From Lasiosphaeris hirsuta (Eukaryota > Ascomycota > Sordariomycetes > Sordariales > Lasiosphaeriaceae), in NCBI GenBank assembly GCA_030549175.1, contig JAUKUA010000007.1, positions 186,001 through 250,000 of the forward strand: DNA of 64,000 nt, read 5' to 3'. The notes beneath the pieces were generated by a model. It did not search any database. It worked only from the letters and a program-made list of their open reading frames with translations, and was not told the origin of the DNA. Shown here piece after piece: positions 9,629 to 22,100 of this stretch (position 1 is its first letter; each line of letters opens with the position of its first letter). The position numbers and the translations under genes are program-made.

Positions 9629-11737
9629 TCAATCGTCAACCTGCATACCCACATTGGGCCTGGCTGTCACCACGACACCAGTCTCACGGCACCATAACAC
9701 AAAATCATCAATCACACCCGGCCAGGCCTGATCCTCAGACCAGAAGCCAAGCGTATCATCCATCACCGTTTTGTTGGCGAACTCAAGCGTCTGGTTCCAC
9801 ATGTCTTTACTGACATTTCGTGTCCACTTCTCCTCCATGTATACCAACCATGCCTCCAAGAAGTTGACATTCTTTGTCTTCCAGGGATGGACAGTCGGCG
9901 TAAACAGCTCCTCCCAGTACGCCATGGCAATCTTCTTGGGAAGTGTCTTTACCTCGGGTTCCTTGCCGGCTAAAAACACCTGGCGATAAACCTTCTTGAA
10001 TAGAGCCCCATCTTTTGGCAACTCTTCAATCCGTGATCGAATGTATCTTCGGTGTGCTTCGATGTTTGCTTCCAGCGGCGACCCCCTCTTATCCCACTGA
10101 CTCATCCACCCTTCTGTAAACCCCTTACGCGTGAGCTGAAATAGCTCGTCTATCTGCACAATTTCGCACAGGACAAAAAATTCGTAGTTGAGGGCGTTGA
10201 TGCCTAGCGTTTCGGTGTACTTTTCAATCGATGCGGGGCCTATCATGTCGGTGCCGAGCTCTTCTATGACGAGATCTTCATCATCCATGTCCTGGCGCTT
10301 GAGCCCGTCGGATTTGGTGGCTCGCGCGCTCTCAGCGGCGCTCCGGGCATCCTTTTCGTGTTCCTGCGCTTCCGCACCTGTTGAGGCATTAGCGGCAGCT
10401 ACCGACAGAGGGTGGTTGCTTTTCGTGGGGTAACAGACTATTGCGGAGAGAGTTGAACATCTCGTTCAGTGCGGCCATGCGTGTGTCGGGTCGCCTAGAC
10501 TCATTGCTGTTGTAGTATCTGTTGAATCCAGTGTCAGTTAGATCCCAGCTTCCGCAGATGTCGAGAAAATAGGCAAAGGCTAGGGCAGGCGCAAAGACGA
10601 TGACCGACTTGGATTTCGACCTGGATTTCTTGTCCTTTGACTGGATGCTAGTCCTGCTGGTGATCTTGGCAGTAGCCTTTTTGTAGTTGGGAGTCGTCTT
10701 GATTTTGGGCATTGTGAATATCTCTGTGTCCTTTGCCGCGCTCAGAACAGGCGGCGGATTTGTGATTGCAACTGCCTCCTGCTCTGCCAGGGACGTGATG
10801 GGATCCCTCGATCGCGGGAGTGACTGAAGACTGGAATTGGCGCTCGCCGTCTCTGTGGTCCCCTCTTGTTGAGGAAGCGACTTAGCCGGCGGGCGGGCTG
10901 GCCGCTTGTGGAAGCATGATTGAAAGAGTTGGGCAAACATGACTCGGATATCGGGAGAATCCAAAGTTGCCATGGTTCGGCCTGCAACAAACGGAAGGAT
11001 CAGGCAGTTGGATTCAACGATTCCATCAAACCGGCTCCACTGGATACCATTCGTTGGGAACAATTAGGCCTTGCTTCAGCTCCGTTGGGCTGGGGAAGCT
11101 TTCCTCCCAGCCGAGGGTGGAGCGGAGCGGAAGGGGAAGCGGGCGGCATGTGTTTGTTCGGGAGAAGAGGAAAAAAAGAAAGGAGAAAAGGGATGCGGTG
11201 TTCAGTCGCGACTCGCGACAAAGGTCCTGAGACATGGTGTCGCAATGCCGATCCCTTCTAGAACGACCGCAGCATTGACCAGGCACGCCAGGCTCAATCT
11301 CCGGCACGGAGGGGCTGCCACCGCTTCATCGGGCCTTGGTTGCGCCCCGGCCACGCCGGACTCCAGCATGGCGTGCACCGTGCCCCGGTGCAGTGCAGCG
11401 GGCAGCAGAAAACGGGGTTGATCAAGGTGCAGGCGATGATTCGGGGACATCGAAAGTCTCAACTCACAGATTCAACGCAGCATCGAGCTGGAAGTTGGCA
11501 TTCTTCAGATACTGTCGCATTCATCCAGCGGTCAGCACGCGTCTAGTGGACAGGGTCGAAGGACCGTGGGACAGGTATCGGGCCGAAAGAGAAACAGCGC
11601 AGGTGGGACGAGGCGAATGAAAACGGCCAAGCAGACATGAGACGGAAGAGACTTACTCGAAGCGCGCTCTCTTTCGACGCCTTGGTCAGATCAATAAACT
11701 CCTTCGTCACCTTTCGCTGCGTTGTGGGCGGTGGCAT
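9629..11737 (-). CDS. DCN1: DCN1-like cullin neddylation protein
   Basis: Exons on the minus strand: 11657-11737, 11468-11511, 10439-10518 and 9629-10377, total 317 aa. The first two exons code a UBA-like helix bundle (MPPPTTQRKVTKEF..., then YLKNANFQLDAALNLYYN). The last exon codes the potentiating-neddylation (PONY, DUF298) domain, with FVLCEIVQ, FKKVYRQVFLAGK, WTRNVSKDMWNQTLEFA and DQAWPGVIDDFV. The protein is an E3-like scaffold that helps load NEDD8/Rub1 onto cullins. Phases join cleanly at all three introns. The intron between exons 2 and 3 is 956 nt, very long for this genome, and contains an open frame co-linear with exon 3, so an alternative 5' exon is possible. The terminal exons are secure; the long intron is inferred. 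Confidence 0.88.
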
Positions 11738-13171
11738 CTTGGGCGTGACCTGCAAACGGTTTGAGGCGGGGTCGGGCTTCAACCAAGATCTTCAACTTGC
11801 GGATGGGTACAAGTAACACAGGCGGGACGGCCGAATGTGGTGACGGGCTTTAGGACCTGTGCTTGGGGGCGGCGCAAGCTTCGTCTAGTCGAGGGCGGGA
11901 TGGAAGGGTGTCGCTTGTTGACGTTCAGCATCGACTGTTCAAACTGAAGACGAGTTCGCGGCGTTGAGCTCGGGCCCGCCAAGAAGAACAAGGTTGTTCA
12001 GGCAGAAGCGTCTCGATCGGTTAGGATCAATGAGGGGTCGTAGGAGGTAGGAGGGGCTAAGCACTACAGCACCAAATGGGAGGCAGTTACAGGCGGTTGC
12101 GTCGCGCCGTCAGGGGCTTTGGCGCGCTGGGTCCGCGGTCGTAGAGGCCAAGAAACGCTGGAGCTCTTGGAGGGGGGAAGGGGGAAGGGGGCAGAAAGAC
12201 TTTCAGCTTTTGACTCCGTGAGAATGGAAAAGTCAGCACCGACAGACGGGAAACTCTGGCAGGCAAGGCTGAAAAACGTCATGGCGGCACGGCGGGGGTG
12301 CCAGCTTCCGCAAAAGTTCCGCAAAATGGTGGCGGTGGACAGTAGGGCAGTGGGGATCCTGGCGCTTGGCGTCTCTCGATCGCTGTCTGCAGAGCATGGC
12401 ACGCAAGGGTACCAAACGTAAGGTTTTCCGCCCTGATAACGCCTTTCTGTCGCTCCTTCCATTAAGTACCTGTTTATCTTCGAGGTGCACAGCAGCCAAG
12501 TTGATGTTTCTCTCTGGCGTGTGGCTACCGGTGCAGGCGCACCCTGCTGTCCTGGGCAAGACTACCTATCTAACCTCACTTGCGGCATTGCACCAATAAC
12601 TTGAAACAGCAGAGACAGGACAATATTGTATTAGAAAAGAGCAAAACCCCATGCAATGTATATGCAGCACACGGTGCTGCTCGTGGTTGACCAACTGGTC
12701 GGGTGAAAAGGGGAAGAAAACAATGCTGTAGCAAAAGGAAAGGGTATCGCGACACACGCAGCGTCTCTGCTATGTAGATACAGACTCTTGTACACACCCC
12801 TGAAAGCAATGAGGTCAACCAATGTTCGAAGAAAACAGAATTGCGCACCCATCCGTTGACCTTGGTTAAGACATGCCGCCCACCCCTTCGAACCGCACCG
12901 TGTTGCGATTAACGTAGCGATACCCGCCCAATTGTTCCCTGGCCTCGTCCCCCTGTCGTTGGCCATCTTCAGTCTCGTCCGACTCATCAGGATCATCTCT
13001 AGCCAGCCAAGTGAAGCCAATCGAGCTGGCTACACTCTGTCCTCTGTCGCATCCTGTGTCACCCTCCCGGATAATGCTAGCTCTTTCGTCACTGGAGGGG
13101 TTTGGGCTCTCTTGCCTCTCCGGGGCCCTTACACAGCTTCGCCGTTTGAGCCGCCCCCCTCGTGAGACAAC
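11738..13171. other. Intergenic region, 1.4 kb
   Basis: Promoter side of DCN1 and 3' flank of the MVP1 gene, both on the minus strand. Short open frames on both strands lack recognisable motifs or splice partners; nothing else could be supported. Confidence 0.5.
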
Positions 13172-15826
13172 CTAGTCACCGAGTGGCATGCCCTCCAGGT
13201 CATCCAGCAGTCTGCGCCAGTTATCGGCAAGCATTTCCGAATACTTGACCCGCTCCTGTGCCCAATCTTGGTTCCATCTGGAGACGTTGTATTGCGTGTG
13301 CTGAAAGTACATGAGCTCGTCGCGAATACATTCCTTAACAAAGACAGAGCGGTTGTGCTGGTTGACAATGGACTCCTTGTCCTAAAAAGTCGCATTGTGT
13401 CAGTGGGCGAAAAACAAAACCAGCGAGCGGAGCAGCCTACCTTGATAATCGCTTCCACCACCTTCTCGATTTCCCCCGGCTTGACTAGACCGTCAGGCTT
13501 CGCGCGTAGGGAAGCAAGTTTGGACTCGTTGGTCGTGATGCGACGCTCCAAGAAAGGAATATTGTCCTTGTCGAGTCTTTCCCTCCGCTCGAAGAGGTCG
13601 CGCAAACTGACCAATGCATCTCGTTGGCGCTTGAGGTCCTCCAAGACGCCTTCATCCCACGCCCGCGCTTCGTCCTCCATCAAACTCTGTGATGTACGGA
13701 GGTGCTTGCTCATGGCTTGAAGGCCGTCGTTCAACAGGGGGACGTCGTTGGTATCGGTGGCGTACGTGTCGGCGCTGACTTCAGTGAGAGACGTCAACGA
13801 CAAGGCGATTCGGGCATGGTCCGCGGCCACACCCTCTGAGCGCTTGACCAGCCGATCCATGATGTTGCAAACACTGATATACAACTCGGAACTACGGCGA
13901 ACACCAGCGCGAGTGCGGCTGAAGAGGTCCTCGAGGGCAGGCGACAGTGAATCCTCGAGGCTGGGAGGCAATGGCCGACCGGCGAACTCGTCTTGGATCG
14001 AGATGGTTGCTTGTTTCCGCCAAACCGAGAGTTCCTGCAAAGGATGAGAATTAAATCGAGAGGGGGGGATGAGCTGTAAAGCCTACCGTAGGAACTGTGA
14101 GAAACATTATAACAAGCTGCTCTTGGGCAAAGACCGGGTGTCGAACCAGCGCGTTCAGGAACCTAGCCAAGCCGCGACGGCGTTTCTCAATAAAAGCACC
14201 ATCGTTCGACAGATGGTTGCCGTTCACTACAGCTCAGTTAGCAGTGTGGCCATATTCACCAGGGAGAAAAGCACCGACCGGCAACCCTTTTGGGAGGTAA
14301 CAGTGGCAGCACCCTGAATGGGTATCGTTTGTGCAAGCAATCTAGCAACCACACAAAGTCGCTGTATCGTCGGACAACCTTGCTGGCTCTCCTTGAGCTC
14401 GTGACCTCGTAGTTGTGGTGTTGGAACATGAATATGCCCTCCTTCTCCGGCAGGAGCGTCACCAAGATACTCTCCTCGATGGCCGCACCAGTCCGCCCGC
14501 TTCCAATCGTCCTACTAGGAGCTGGCACAGGGGGCTGTTGTCCACCGCTAGGTTCCCGAATGCTGGCCGCGACTCCGACAATCCCACCTCCGCTGCCAAA
14601 GGGGCCGGCGACAGGGTTGTTTGGCGAGTCGCCGAATCCAGCAGTGGAAGATGGGTTGCCATCGAAATACGACCACGCGCCTGTTTCTCCCACCGAGCCG
14701 GCGACTTGACGGACTGAGCCGGTGCTCGTGACGGCGGTGTTTGTGGTGAAGGTCGAAGTCGTGCGGCCCGGGGGCGCCGAGGGTGGGCTGGCACCAAAGA
14801 GGCCATTTCCGTTCGGGATAGGAACAGGGTCCGGCGCATCGTGGCCATTCGGCCTCGGCGGGTCGAGGGCGGGGCCGGGAGCGTGGTCATGGTTTTTATG
14901 CACGTCGGGCGTGTTCCAAGGATCATCGGGGTACTCCATCGACGGCTTGGCAAACGTGCGCACTTGTTTCGGGGGAGATGACTTGAGCACTTTCGGGGCC
15001 GCGTGCGGTGTAGTCGGTCGCTGGGGAGGTTTTGCAGCTAGTTCTGAGAGATTCGGTAATACAGGAGCAGTTTCGACGAGGCCGATGAGCCTGGGCTGAG
15101 GGAGATCTAGAGGTTGGCGACGTAACTAGGTTAGCTCTGGTGGGCAACAGCGTCAAGACCCACTCTAGCTCGATGTGCGTTTCCCAGATGCGGCCAAGGA
15201 AATTGGGGTGAAGCGAAGGAAATTGAGCTACGGGACTGGGCAGATAAGATAAGAGGGCGATTGGGCAGCTGGCAAGAGTTGCGACGGCACTGGGCGATGA
15301 GGAAAGCTTGTCAGTGAGGGCAGAGAACCATAAACTTACTGCGTCGACGCTCATCTACGCCGTCCAAGGAGACGATCTCGCCCTCCTGGGCAAGGCCAAT
15401 CAGGGCGAGGAGGACATTGAACTCGCTCCTGCCCAGCGTGACTTCTCCGCCACCCCCGCTAGGCGCGAGAAGGCCCATGATACGCGCCTGCTCATCGGCA
15501 CCGAGCTTTGCGGCGGCCAGAGTCCGCGCAACCCCGCCAGATGTAATCCGTCCATCGCTGCCGTCGTCGTGAAGCACAGCGTCAAATGTCTCCACGTAGC
15601 TGTCTGGCACATCGGAGGCCGGGAGCAGGTTGCGGATGAGGTCGGCGCGGGTCTTTTTGCGGGGCATGTCCCATGAGGGTGGGCTATCGTCGTCGTTGAA
15701 AAGAGCGCTGCTGGTGGACTTGGTCATCGGGGCTTCGTCTTCGAAGAGGGACGAGCGGCTGTTAGCGAAGCTGTTCGAGGCCATGATAGGCGCCTCCTCG
15801 GGCGGGGAGCTGCCGAAGAGAGACAT
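13172..15826 (-). CDS. MVP1: Sorting nexin MVP1 (PX-BAR protein)
   Basis: Five minus-strand exons, 15340-15826, 14279-15106, 14087-14226, 13441-14034 and 13172-13381, give 752 aa with all phases consistent. The start MSLFGSSPPEE is typical of ascomycete Mvp1. An EH-like N-terminal stretch (about residues 60-150) precedes a low-complexity Pro/Gly region. A PX domain follows (about 345-480, with RRYSDFVWLLDCL and LPLLPPKRV; the invariant KRRRGLARFL is just after), then a C-terminal BAR-like helical region to the end. Mvp1 binds PI3P on endosomes and functions in retromer-independent recycling and vacuolar protein sorting. Introns are 233, 52, 52 and 59 nt. Confidence 0.93.
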
Positions 15827-16495
15827 TGTGGCGGATGAAAGACGATTGACCCAAGGTCTATTCGCGATAGGTGCTGCAATGTCCTATATGATGACAGGGG
15901 CTCTGGAGGAGCACAGCGATGAGGCTGATAGGGATGTATCCAAGAAGAGCGACAGCGCAGAGATGAAGCAGTTGTCGCAATGTTGCAGTGTCGTAAGCAC
16001 GTCGTAATGCAGCGCGCGGACTGTGACGGGAGGGAGGCAACAAGTTCAATCAATCGCGACGGGGGCGCAGGCTCATTGCAATGGGAAATCAAACAAAGGC
16101 ACCTGCCCAAAGTTGCGGATGCTCGAATTCAGCTGCGATCGGGTCGCGATCGGTCACTGAGCAGGTCCACTGCGCAACCAAACAGATGCAAGAGGAGAGG
16201 TGATGGAGGAACAGCTAGCCCCTGCCTCGAGTTCCTGACTGGGGTAGCTCGCGATTGGGGGGAAATGGTGCGGGCCCGCCGCCGTTTGCCGAGCAACAGC
16301 TAGGTGCACTAGCCACGCTAGGAATCTCTGCGCCACAATGGAATGCCACTGGGGACTCGGGACCGTCGAGTTCGCACTACGCTAAGAAAGAACAAAAGGG
16401 GTTTTACTTTGGGTTCGGTTTCAGCATGTTTGTTTGTTTGTTGGGGTGTAATGTACATTGGATATAGACAGCTCATCGTAACGCACTCAGGGGTC
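15827..16495. other. Intergenic region between MVP1 and uL15m genes
   Basis: MVP1 promoter and the 3' flank of the uL15m gene. It includes GATCGGGTCGCGATC-like palindromic sequence near 16137-16152. No gene was seen. Confidence 0.4.
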
Positions 16496-17471
16496 CTAGA
16501 ACAGCTTGGGGTCCAGCTCGTTCTCGGCCTTGCCCTTCGCCTTGGCCTTGCCAAACGCCGCCTTGACACCCGGCACCTTGAAGTACAAACTGGGTGACTC
16601 GCCCGGCTTCAGCAAGTGGCTGAGGTACCCTCTGTGTGCAGGGTCTCTGTAGTACTCGATCTCCCATCGGCTTGTCGGGTCAGGCAGGCGGTGGTAGTGC
16701 TTCTTCGAGGTCCTCGCCTGTTCCAGAATGGCTTCGACGTACTCAGGCCCAACAGGCAGCGGCTTCTCGGTGCTGATGCTCTCTCCCTTGACCAACCGCT
16801 TGAGTGCAAGTCTGGTGTAATACCTGGTCGTGATCTTTCCACCAGCTGCCTCGACCGCCTTGATCGCTGTTTCGGATGCTCGCGATACCATAATATCGAT
16901 CGATGTCTTGAGCTCGTCGCCTCCGCGGGCAAGGAGCTTGATGCCGTCCTTGATGCTTCTGCCAATGATGCCCGACTTGATGAGCTCCTTTGGTGTGATT
17001 TTCTTGGTTGGGTCGAGCCGGCCGTTGTCGATCCATAGCTGTAGTTTGTCGAGGTTGATGATAGACATCTTCAGGGCCATGCTACAGTGTGTTAGAATAC
17101 GGCTTTCTGTCGCTAGTAATGGCATAAGTTGCTCACTGGTTCTCAAAGCCCTTGCGGCCATGCGAGAAGATCAGGGGTGTCTGGCCACCCTGGAACCAGG
17201 CATTGACTTTGCCATGTGCTCTCTGTCCCTTAGTACCGCGGCCAGATGTCTTTCCGTAGCCAGACGAGGGACCGCGACCCTTTCGCACGCGCTTGGAGTA
17301 GGCGCCACGGTTGTCGGAGAGGCTGGCGAGAATCGAGGCACTTCGGGTCTGGACCGACAGAGCGGCGAAGAGGGAGACGAGGGAGTTCGGCACGGCGGTC
17401 GGTCTTGAGAGTGGGACAATTGAGGCTCCGCAGCATCGGGCCGCTTGGGCGAGCGGTAACCTGGGCGGCAT
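16496..17471 (-). CDS. MRPL10: Mitochondrial large-subunit ribosomal protein uL15m
   Basis: Exons 17137-17471 and 16496-17081 (55-nt intron, GTGAGC/CTGTAG) give 306 aa. The start [14 protein letters not shown] was chosen over an upstream in-frame ATG at 17585 because it gives a typical basic, Ala-rich mitochondrial presequence. The L15 signature follows: [20 protein letters not shown], then WFQGGQTPL and GFEN. The second exon has the L15 core ([21 protein letters not shown]) and a fungal mitochondrial C-terminal extension. It is a component of the mitochondrial 54S subunit near the peptidyl-transferase base. Confidence 0.93.
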
Positions 17472-18002
17472 CGCTGGTCTGGTGGTGGCAATTGCGATCT
17501 CTCGCGATGGCTCTAAATCGAAAATTGCGTCGCGTTGGAAATTCGCTGCCAGCCCGTCTCGAGCTGGGGTTGCCGGACCGTGCATTTAGGAGATTGGTGA
17601 CTAATCAGGTGGATCCACCCCTTCGACTCTGCCTTCCGTTGCCTGCTGGCCTGAACTACATCACATGCAGCTCCTGAGGACTAGGACAGCAGTCACGATG
17701 GGCATTGTGAAATGCACGAAATTCAATTCGGGGAAACTCTCCTCTGTTAGCTACAAAGACCTCTCTTCCGCCACCGTGCGCAATCTGCACTGCCTCTGGT
17801 GCCAATCTAGACTAGATTATAGGTATCGAGTTCATGGCTTCCAAAGTCGTCCAAGTCTGCTTCCCAGTGGGTATCCGTCCGTCAAGTCGCCACAGGGAGT
17901 AAAGTAATCCATGAATGCTAGAGCTTTCCTCCGCCCGTTGTAATGCCTGCAGGCGACCTCGCCAGTTCTTCAAGTTTGTTTCCGGCGGCTGGTGCTTAAC
18001 TC
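17472..18002. other. Intergenic region, 0.5 kb
   Basis: Contains the promoter of the uL15m gene and the 3' flank of the next minus-strand gene. No further feature was seen. Confidence 0.4.
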
Positions 18003-18708
18003 TTAGTCCGAGTCATATTTAGTCACCCATGTCCAATACGGCTTCGGGGCAGGAGGGTAAAATAGGCCCTGGGCCTTTCGGACTGCTCTGTTATGCAGTT
18101 GGACGCGGGTCTGTTCAGGCTGGACGAGTACCCTCACTCGTCTCGTATTCCGCTGTCTGCGTTCCTGAAGCCGAAGAAGCCTCTCCTCTTGGGTTTCGTT
18201 GATGACGCTCAATTCGTCCATTTTGGTTGTGGCTTCCTTGATATCGCGATCGATATTGGTACTCGCTGAGGTCGTTGTCTTGAGCTCCTGATGCTTCTCC
18301 TCCTCTACTTTCTCCAAGGCTAGGCGGCGTCGATGAGCTTCCACAGCCGGGACATTGAACACATGATGGTGACGAGGGGGACGACAGGCTAGGCGTTTAG
18401 TGCCGCTGGCGAGCTGCATTACATCCCAGTCCTCTACGACAATAGTAGGTATCGGGATACCAGAGGCGATGCCAGTGGTAGGGACGCGAGCTCCGGGGAC
18501 TGGGAGGGCGGCGTTGAGATCGGAGAAGTCAAAGGGCACCTACGTAGAAACATTAGCTCATGTTCGGCTTGAAAGCATTCACAAGAAGACGTACCGCCGA
18601 CAGGCCCAGGTTCTCGCTGCCGTCCATCGACAGGGATTGTCGGACGGTGGAATTCGGGTCAGAGGGGACCATGGGATCGTCGTGGTCGGATATGTCGTGG
18701 TCAGGCAT
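18003..18708 (-). CDS. Hypothetical coiled-coil protein
   Basis: Exons 18595-18708 and 18003-18539 encode 216 aa; the 55-nt intron has GTACGT and ACGTAG ends. The N-terminus is acidic (MPDHDISDHDD), the middle has FNVPAVEAHRR, and a charged coiled coil spans about residues 100-175 with the run LLRLQERRQRNTRR. The C-terminus is aromatic (PYWTWVTKYDSD). No family was recognised. The clean splice join and the conserved-looking C-terminus support a real gene; it is the last gene of the conserved block. Confidence 0.7.
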
Positions 18709-19129
18709 TTTGTGATGGGAAGAGCATCGACTTGTCTTCCTGTATCGAGTCGAAATGGCGCCACAGAGAAAGTGCGGTCGGTCAAGGGGTCAGAAGAGGG
18801 ACTCGGAAGCGAAGGTCGAATAGGCCGCCGGCGGGAAAGCAAGATGAGCGAGCGAGTATGCCAGGTGCAAATTGAATACCTAGCGAGGCAGGTAACAACC
18901 TCTGGTACGGTATCAAAATGGTGCTGTAGAATGCGGGGATGCCCGTTTCTTTGGGGGCTGAGAAACAAAAGGAAAAAGAGGGTTGATCCAGCTGCCTGTG
19001 CCTGTGGATCACATAGGCTGCGTTGTGACGAGTGAATGGGTCGAAGCTGGGGGCTTACAGACGAAAACCACTATTTACTAGGTCTCGTTCAAGACGCGAC
19101 CCGCGCGACGCGATACTTTTATATATCCC
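18709..19129. other. Intergenic region at the start of the accessory part
   Basis: Promoter of the coiled-coil gene and the 3' flank of the NLR-like gene. It marks the change from housekeeping genes to lineage-specific genes. Confidence 0.4.
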
Positions 19130-22100
19130 CTAGGACCCGAAGGCTTCTGAGCCTTCAAGCACCCCCTCTCCTCCCTCAACCATCCCTTCTCCCAAAGCCC
19201 CATCACCCACCTCCGCCACAGCCCCCATCTCCTTCAAGGCCTTCACTAACCCCTCACGAGCAGAATGGCGAAGATACGCCATCAAGACGCCGCCCTGTAC
19301 ACGATGATTCGTCACCTCCCTCTTATACTCGACGCCAGGAGGCGGTCCCGCCTCGGTCGCCTGGAGCGCCGTCCTGTACACGCCATGCCCGAGGACCAGG
19401 TTCACATCCGCGCCGCCCTCCACCAGCTTATACGCACACGCCGACTGTGCCATACACGCGGCTGCGACCAGCGGGCTCCCAAACTCGGTCTCAGAGCCGG
19501 ACTCGGGCTGCAGGTTGGGATCTGCGCCCGCGAGCAGCAGGACCTCGAGAGACCGCACGTCGCCGAACCAGGCCGCTGCCGAGAGGGCGCTCCCAAAGAA
19601 TCCCGTTCGCAGCCGCTGGTTGACGTCGGCGCCGGCTTGGATCAGTGTCTTGAGGAAGTTGGGCCGGGCTTGGCCTGCCGCCGCAGCAAGTGCGCTGCCG
19701 AAGATGCCTCCTTCGAGCGGCGCGTTGATGTCTGCCCCGGCATCGATCAGGGTCTGCACACAGATCAGGGTTTTCCCGCAGATTGCTGCTACCAGGGCGG
19801 TACCGAAATGTTCCAGCCGCATTCGGCTTTGGGGCGCGTTGACGTTGGCGCCGTTCTCGATCAAGGCCTGCAAGCAGTCGAGCTCGCCCAAGAAGGCGGC
19901 TGTAGCTAATGCGGTGCTCCCGAATTTCCGTGGCGGCAGCACTTGGTCAACGGCTGCTCCAGCCTCGATGAGGGCTACGAGACAATCATCCTTTCCTTTG
20001 AACGCAGCGGCCTGCAGTGCGCTACCATATGAACACTCTGGCCCGTAAAGCCGGTTCACATCTGCGCCAGCTTGTATGAGGGCATCAAGGCAATCTAGGT
20101 CCCCTCTCAAAGAAGCCTCGCACAATGCGCTGCCAGAGTATCCTTCCAAAAGCTTATTCACATCTGCACCAGCATCGAGAAGAACTTCCAGGCAACCCAG
20201 CTGGCCGCTGCCGGCGGCGGCCGCAAGTGCGCTCCCATATATCCCCGAAGGAGACGATTGGTTCACCTCCATGCCGGCCTTGATCAAAATCTGCAACGAC
20301 CCGGCTGCTCCACTTGCGGCCACCTCTGCCACCATCGTGTCCGGTAATTGCTCGACTTTGGCACCGCTGTCGATCAAGAACTGAACCATCGCCGGCTTTC
20401 CGCTCAAAGCCGCCCCCGACAAGGGGTTGGCGAACCTGCCGCGCACATGCTTCAGGTTCACGTCGGCACCATGGCTGAGTAATAATTTGACGATATCCAT
20501 ATGGCCGTAATAGGCAGCGGCTGCCAGCGGGCTCCCAAGGTTCCCCAAATACGTCGGACCTATCAGCGCCCCTTTGGACAGCAGGAGGCGGACCCATTCT
20601 AGGTTGCCCATTGCGGCCCCCTGTGTGAGAGCGTTGCCGTACTCAGTGTCCACCGCTCTGTTGACGTTGGCTCCGATCTCAACCAGTCTCCGGCCGATTG
20701 ACAAGCTTTCTTCTCTTCTATCTTCTACAACACCAAGTAAGGCCTTGCCATCTCTGTTGAGAAGTGTCAGATTGAGAGTGTTTCGGTCCTCCCACCAACT
20801 CTTTAGCAATCCGAAAAGTGAGAACCGACACATCGCGAAGAGCGTCTGAGTTTCGGGGGCGATGAATTGGAGCGAGGTCTGATCGAGGGGATATTGCTTG
20901 GGGGCTTGGTCAAGCCGAACTAGCTGATACCAGCCCTGATACCGGGCACTGCTGGTGGTCGGGGACCCTAGGAACTTCTTGAGCAAATGAATCAGGAGCG
21001 GGTCCGCTGTCGATCCGGCCACCTCTTCCACGGCCTTTACGTGCCTCACCCAATGGTTGCGAGCGTAGGTTTGCAGGGGGTGAGCCGTACTCCTTATCGC
21101 CACGTCAAGTGAATCACCAATATTCACTCCAGTGGAAGCATCTTCTTCCCACTTAGCCTCCAGAAGCAACGACAGACACAGCTTTGCGGCGTCGGTATGT
21201 GCTTTCAGCAAACTCCATCCGATGGTGTGGGGCTCCGAGAAATATTGAGCGACGGAGGAATGTGAAAGTCGCCAGACCTCAACACCGACTTCAACGTTGG
21301 TATCGAGAACAAGCACGGATGGCCACAGGTCTCTCAGATCTTCTTCTTCGGGGTATAGGGAAGGCTTAACACCGAGACCCTCCTCACGAGAAGCGAGACA
21401 AAATATCTCAGCAAGCTCTTGTTGAGTCAATGGTCGACACACGCAGGATACCCACATCAAGGCTGTCCTCGCATTCGTTTTGTGGTGATCAGTCATTTCC
21501 TCAAACTCGGCAGTCGCGCTGCTGTAGACTTCTGCAATGGTTACAGGGCCGGTTCCTATAGCTGCGGGTGACATTTTCATATATAATTCATGGCTCTCGC
21601 GTGCCGCAGCCTTGGCCCAAAGGAATCTAGCAGTGAAATAGGTTAGAATGGCAAGCTTCAAGCGTCTTGTCACCGGAGCTGAGGGGGTTCCAACTTACGA
21701 TCCTTCGCTTTCCCGCGTAATTTGGTTGTAAAGATTAAGGGGGACGTTTGCCCAGCTTTCCCTGATGACGCTCGCGATGTCAAAGTATGTGTGAGGTAGT
21801 GCCCCGCCCTCCTCCATTGTTTGATCTTCCTTGAGCCAATGTGGGAGCACGATGCTGTGCCTTTCCGTGGTTGATTCAATAAGACGACGTATTTCGCGAT
21901 TTTCCCGACTGGACAGGAATATTCTGACAGGATGCACTGAGAACTCAAGTACATTGCGTAGCGAGTTGGCAATGAAACCCAAAACACTCGGCTCGAGTTT
22001 GTCTAGGCCATCGAGAACCAAAGTAGTCATGTCGTGTGTGTCTATGGCTTCCAACAGCCATTCTGCCCACGAGCCGGTGGAGGGCTTAGAGACTTTGAAT

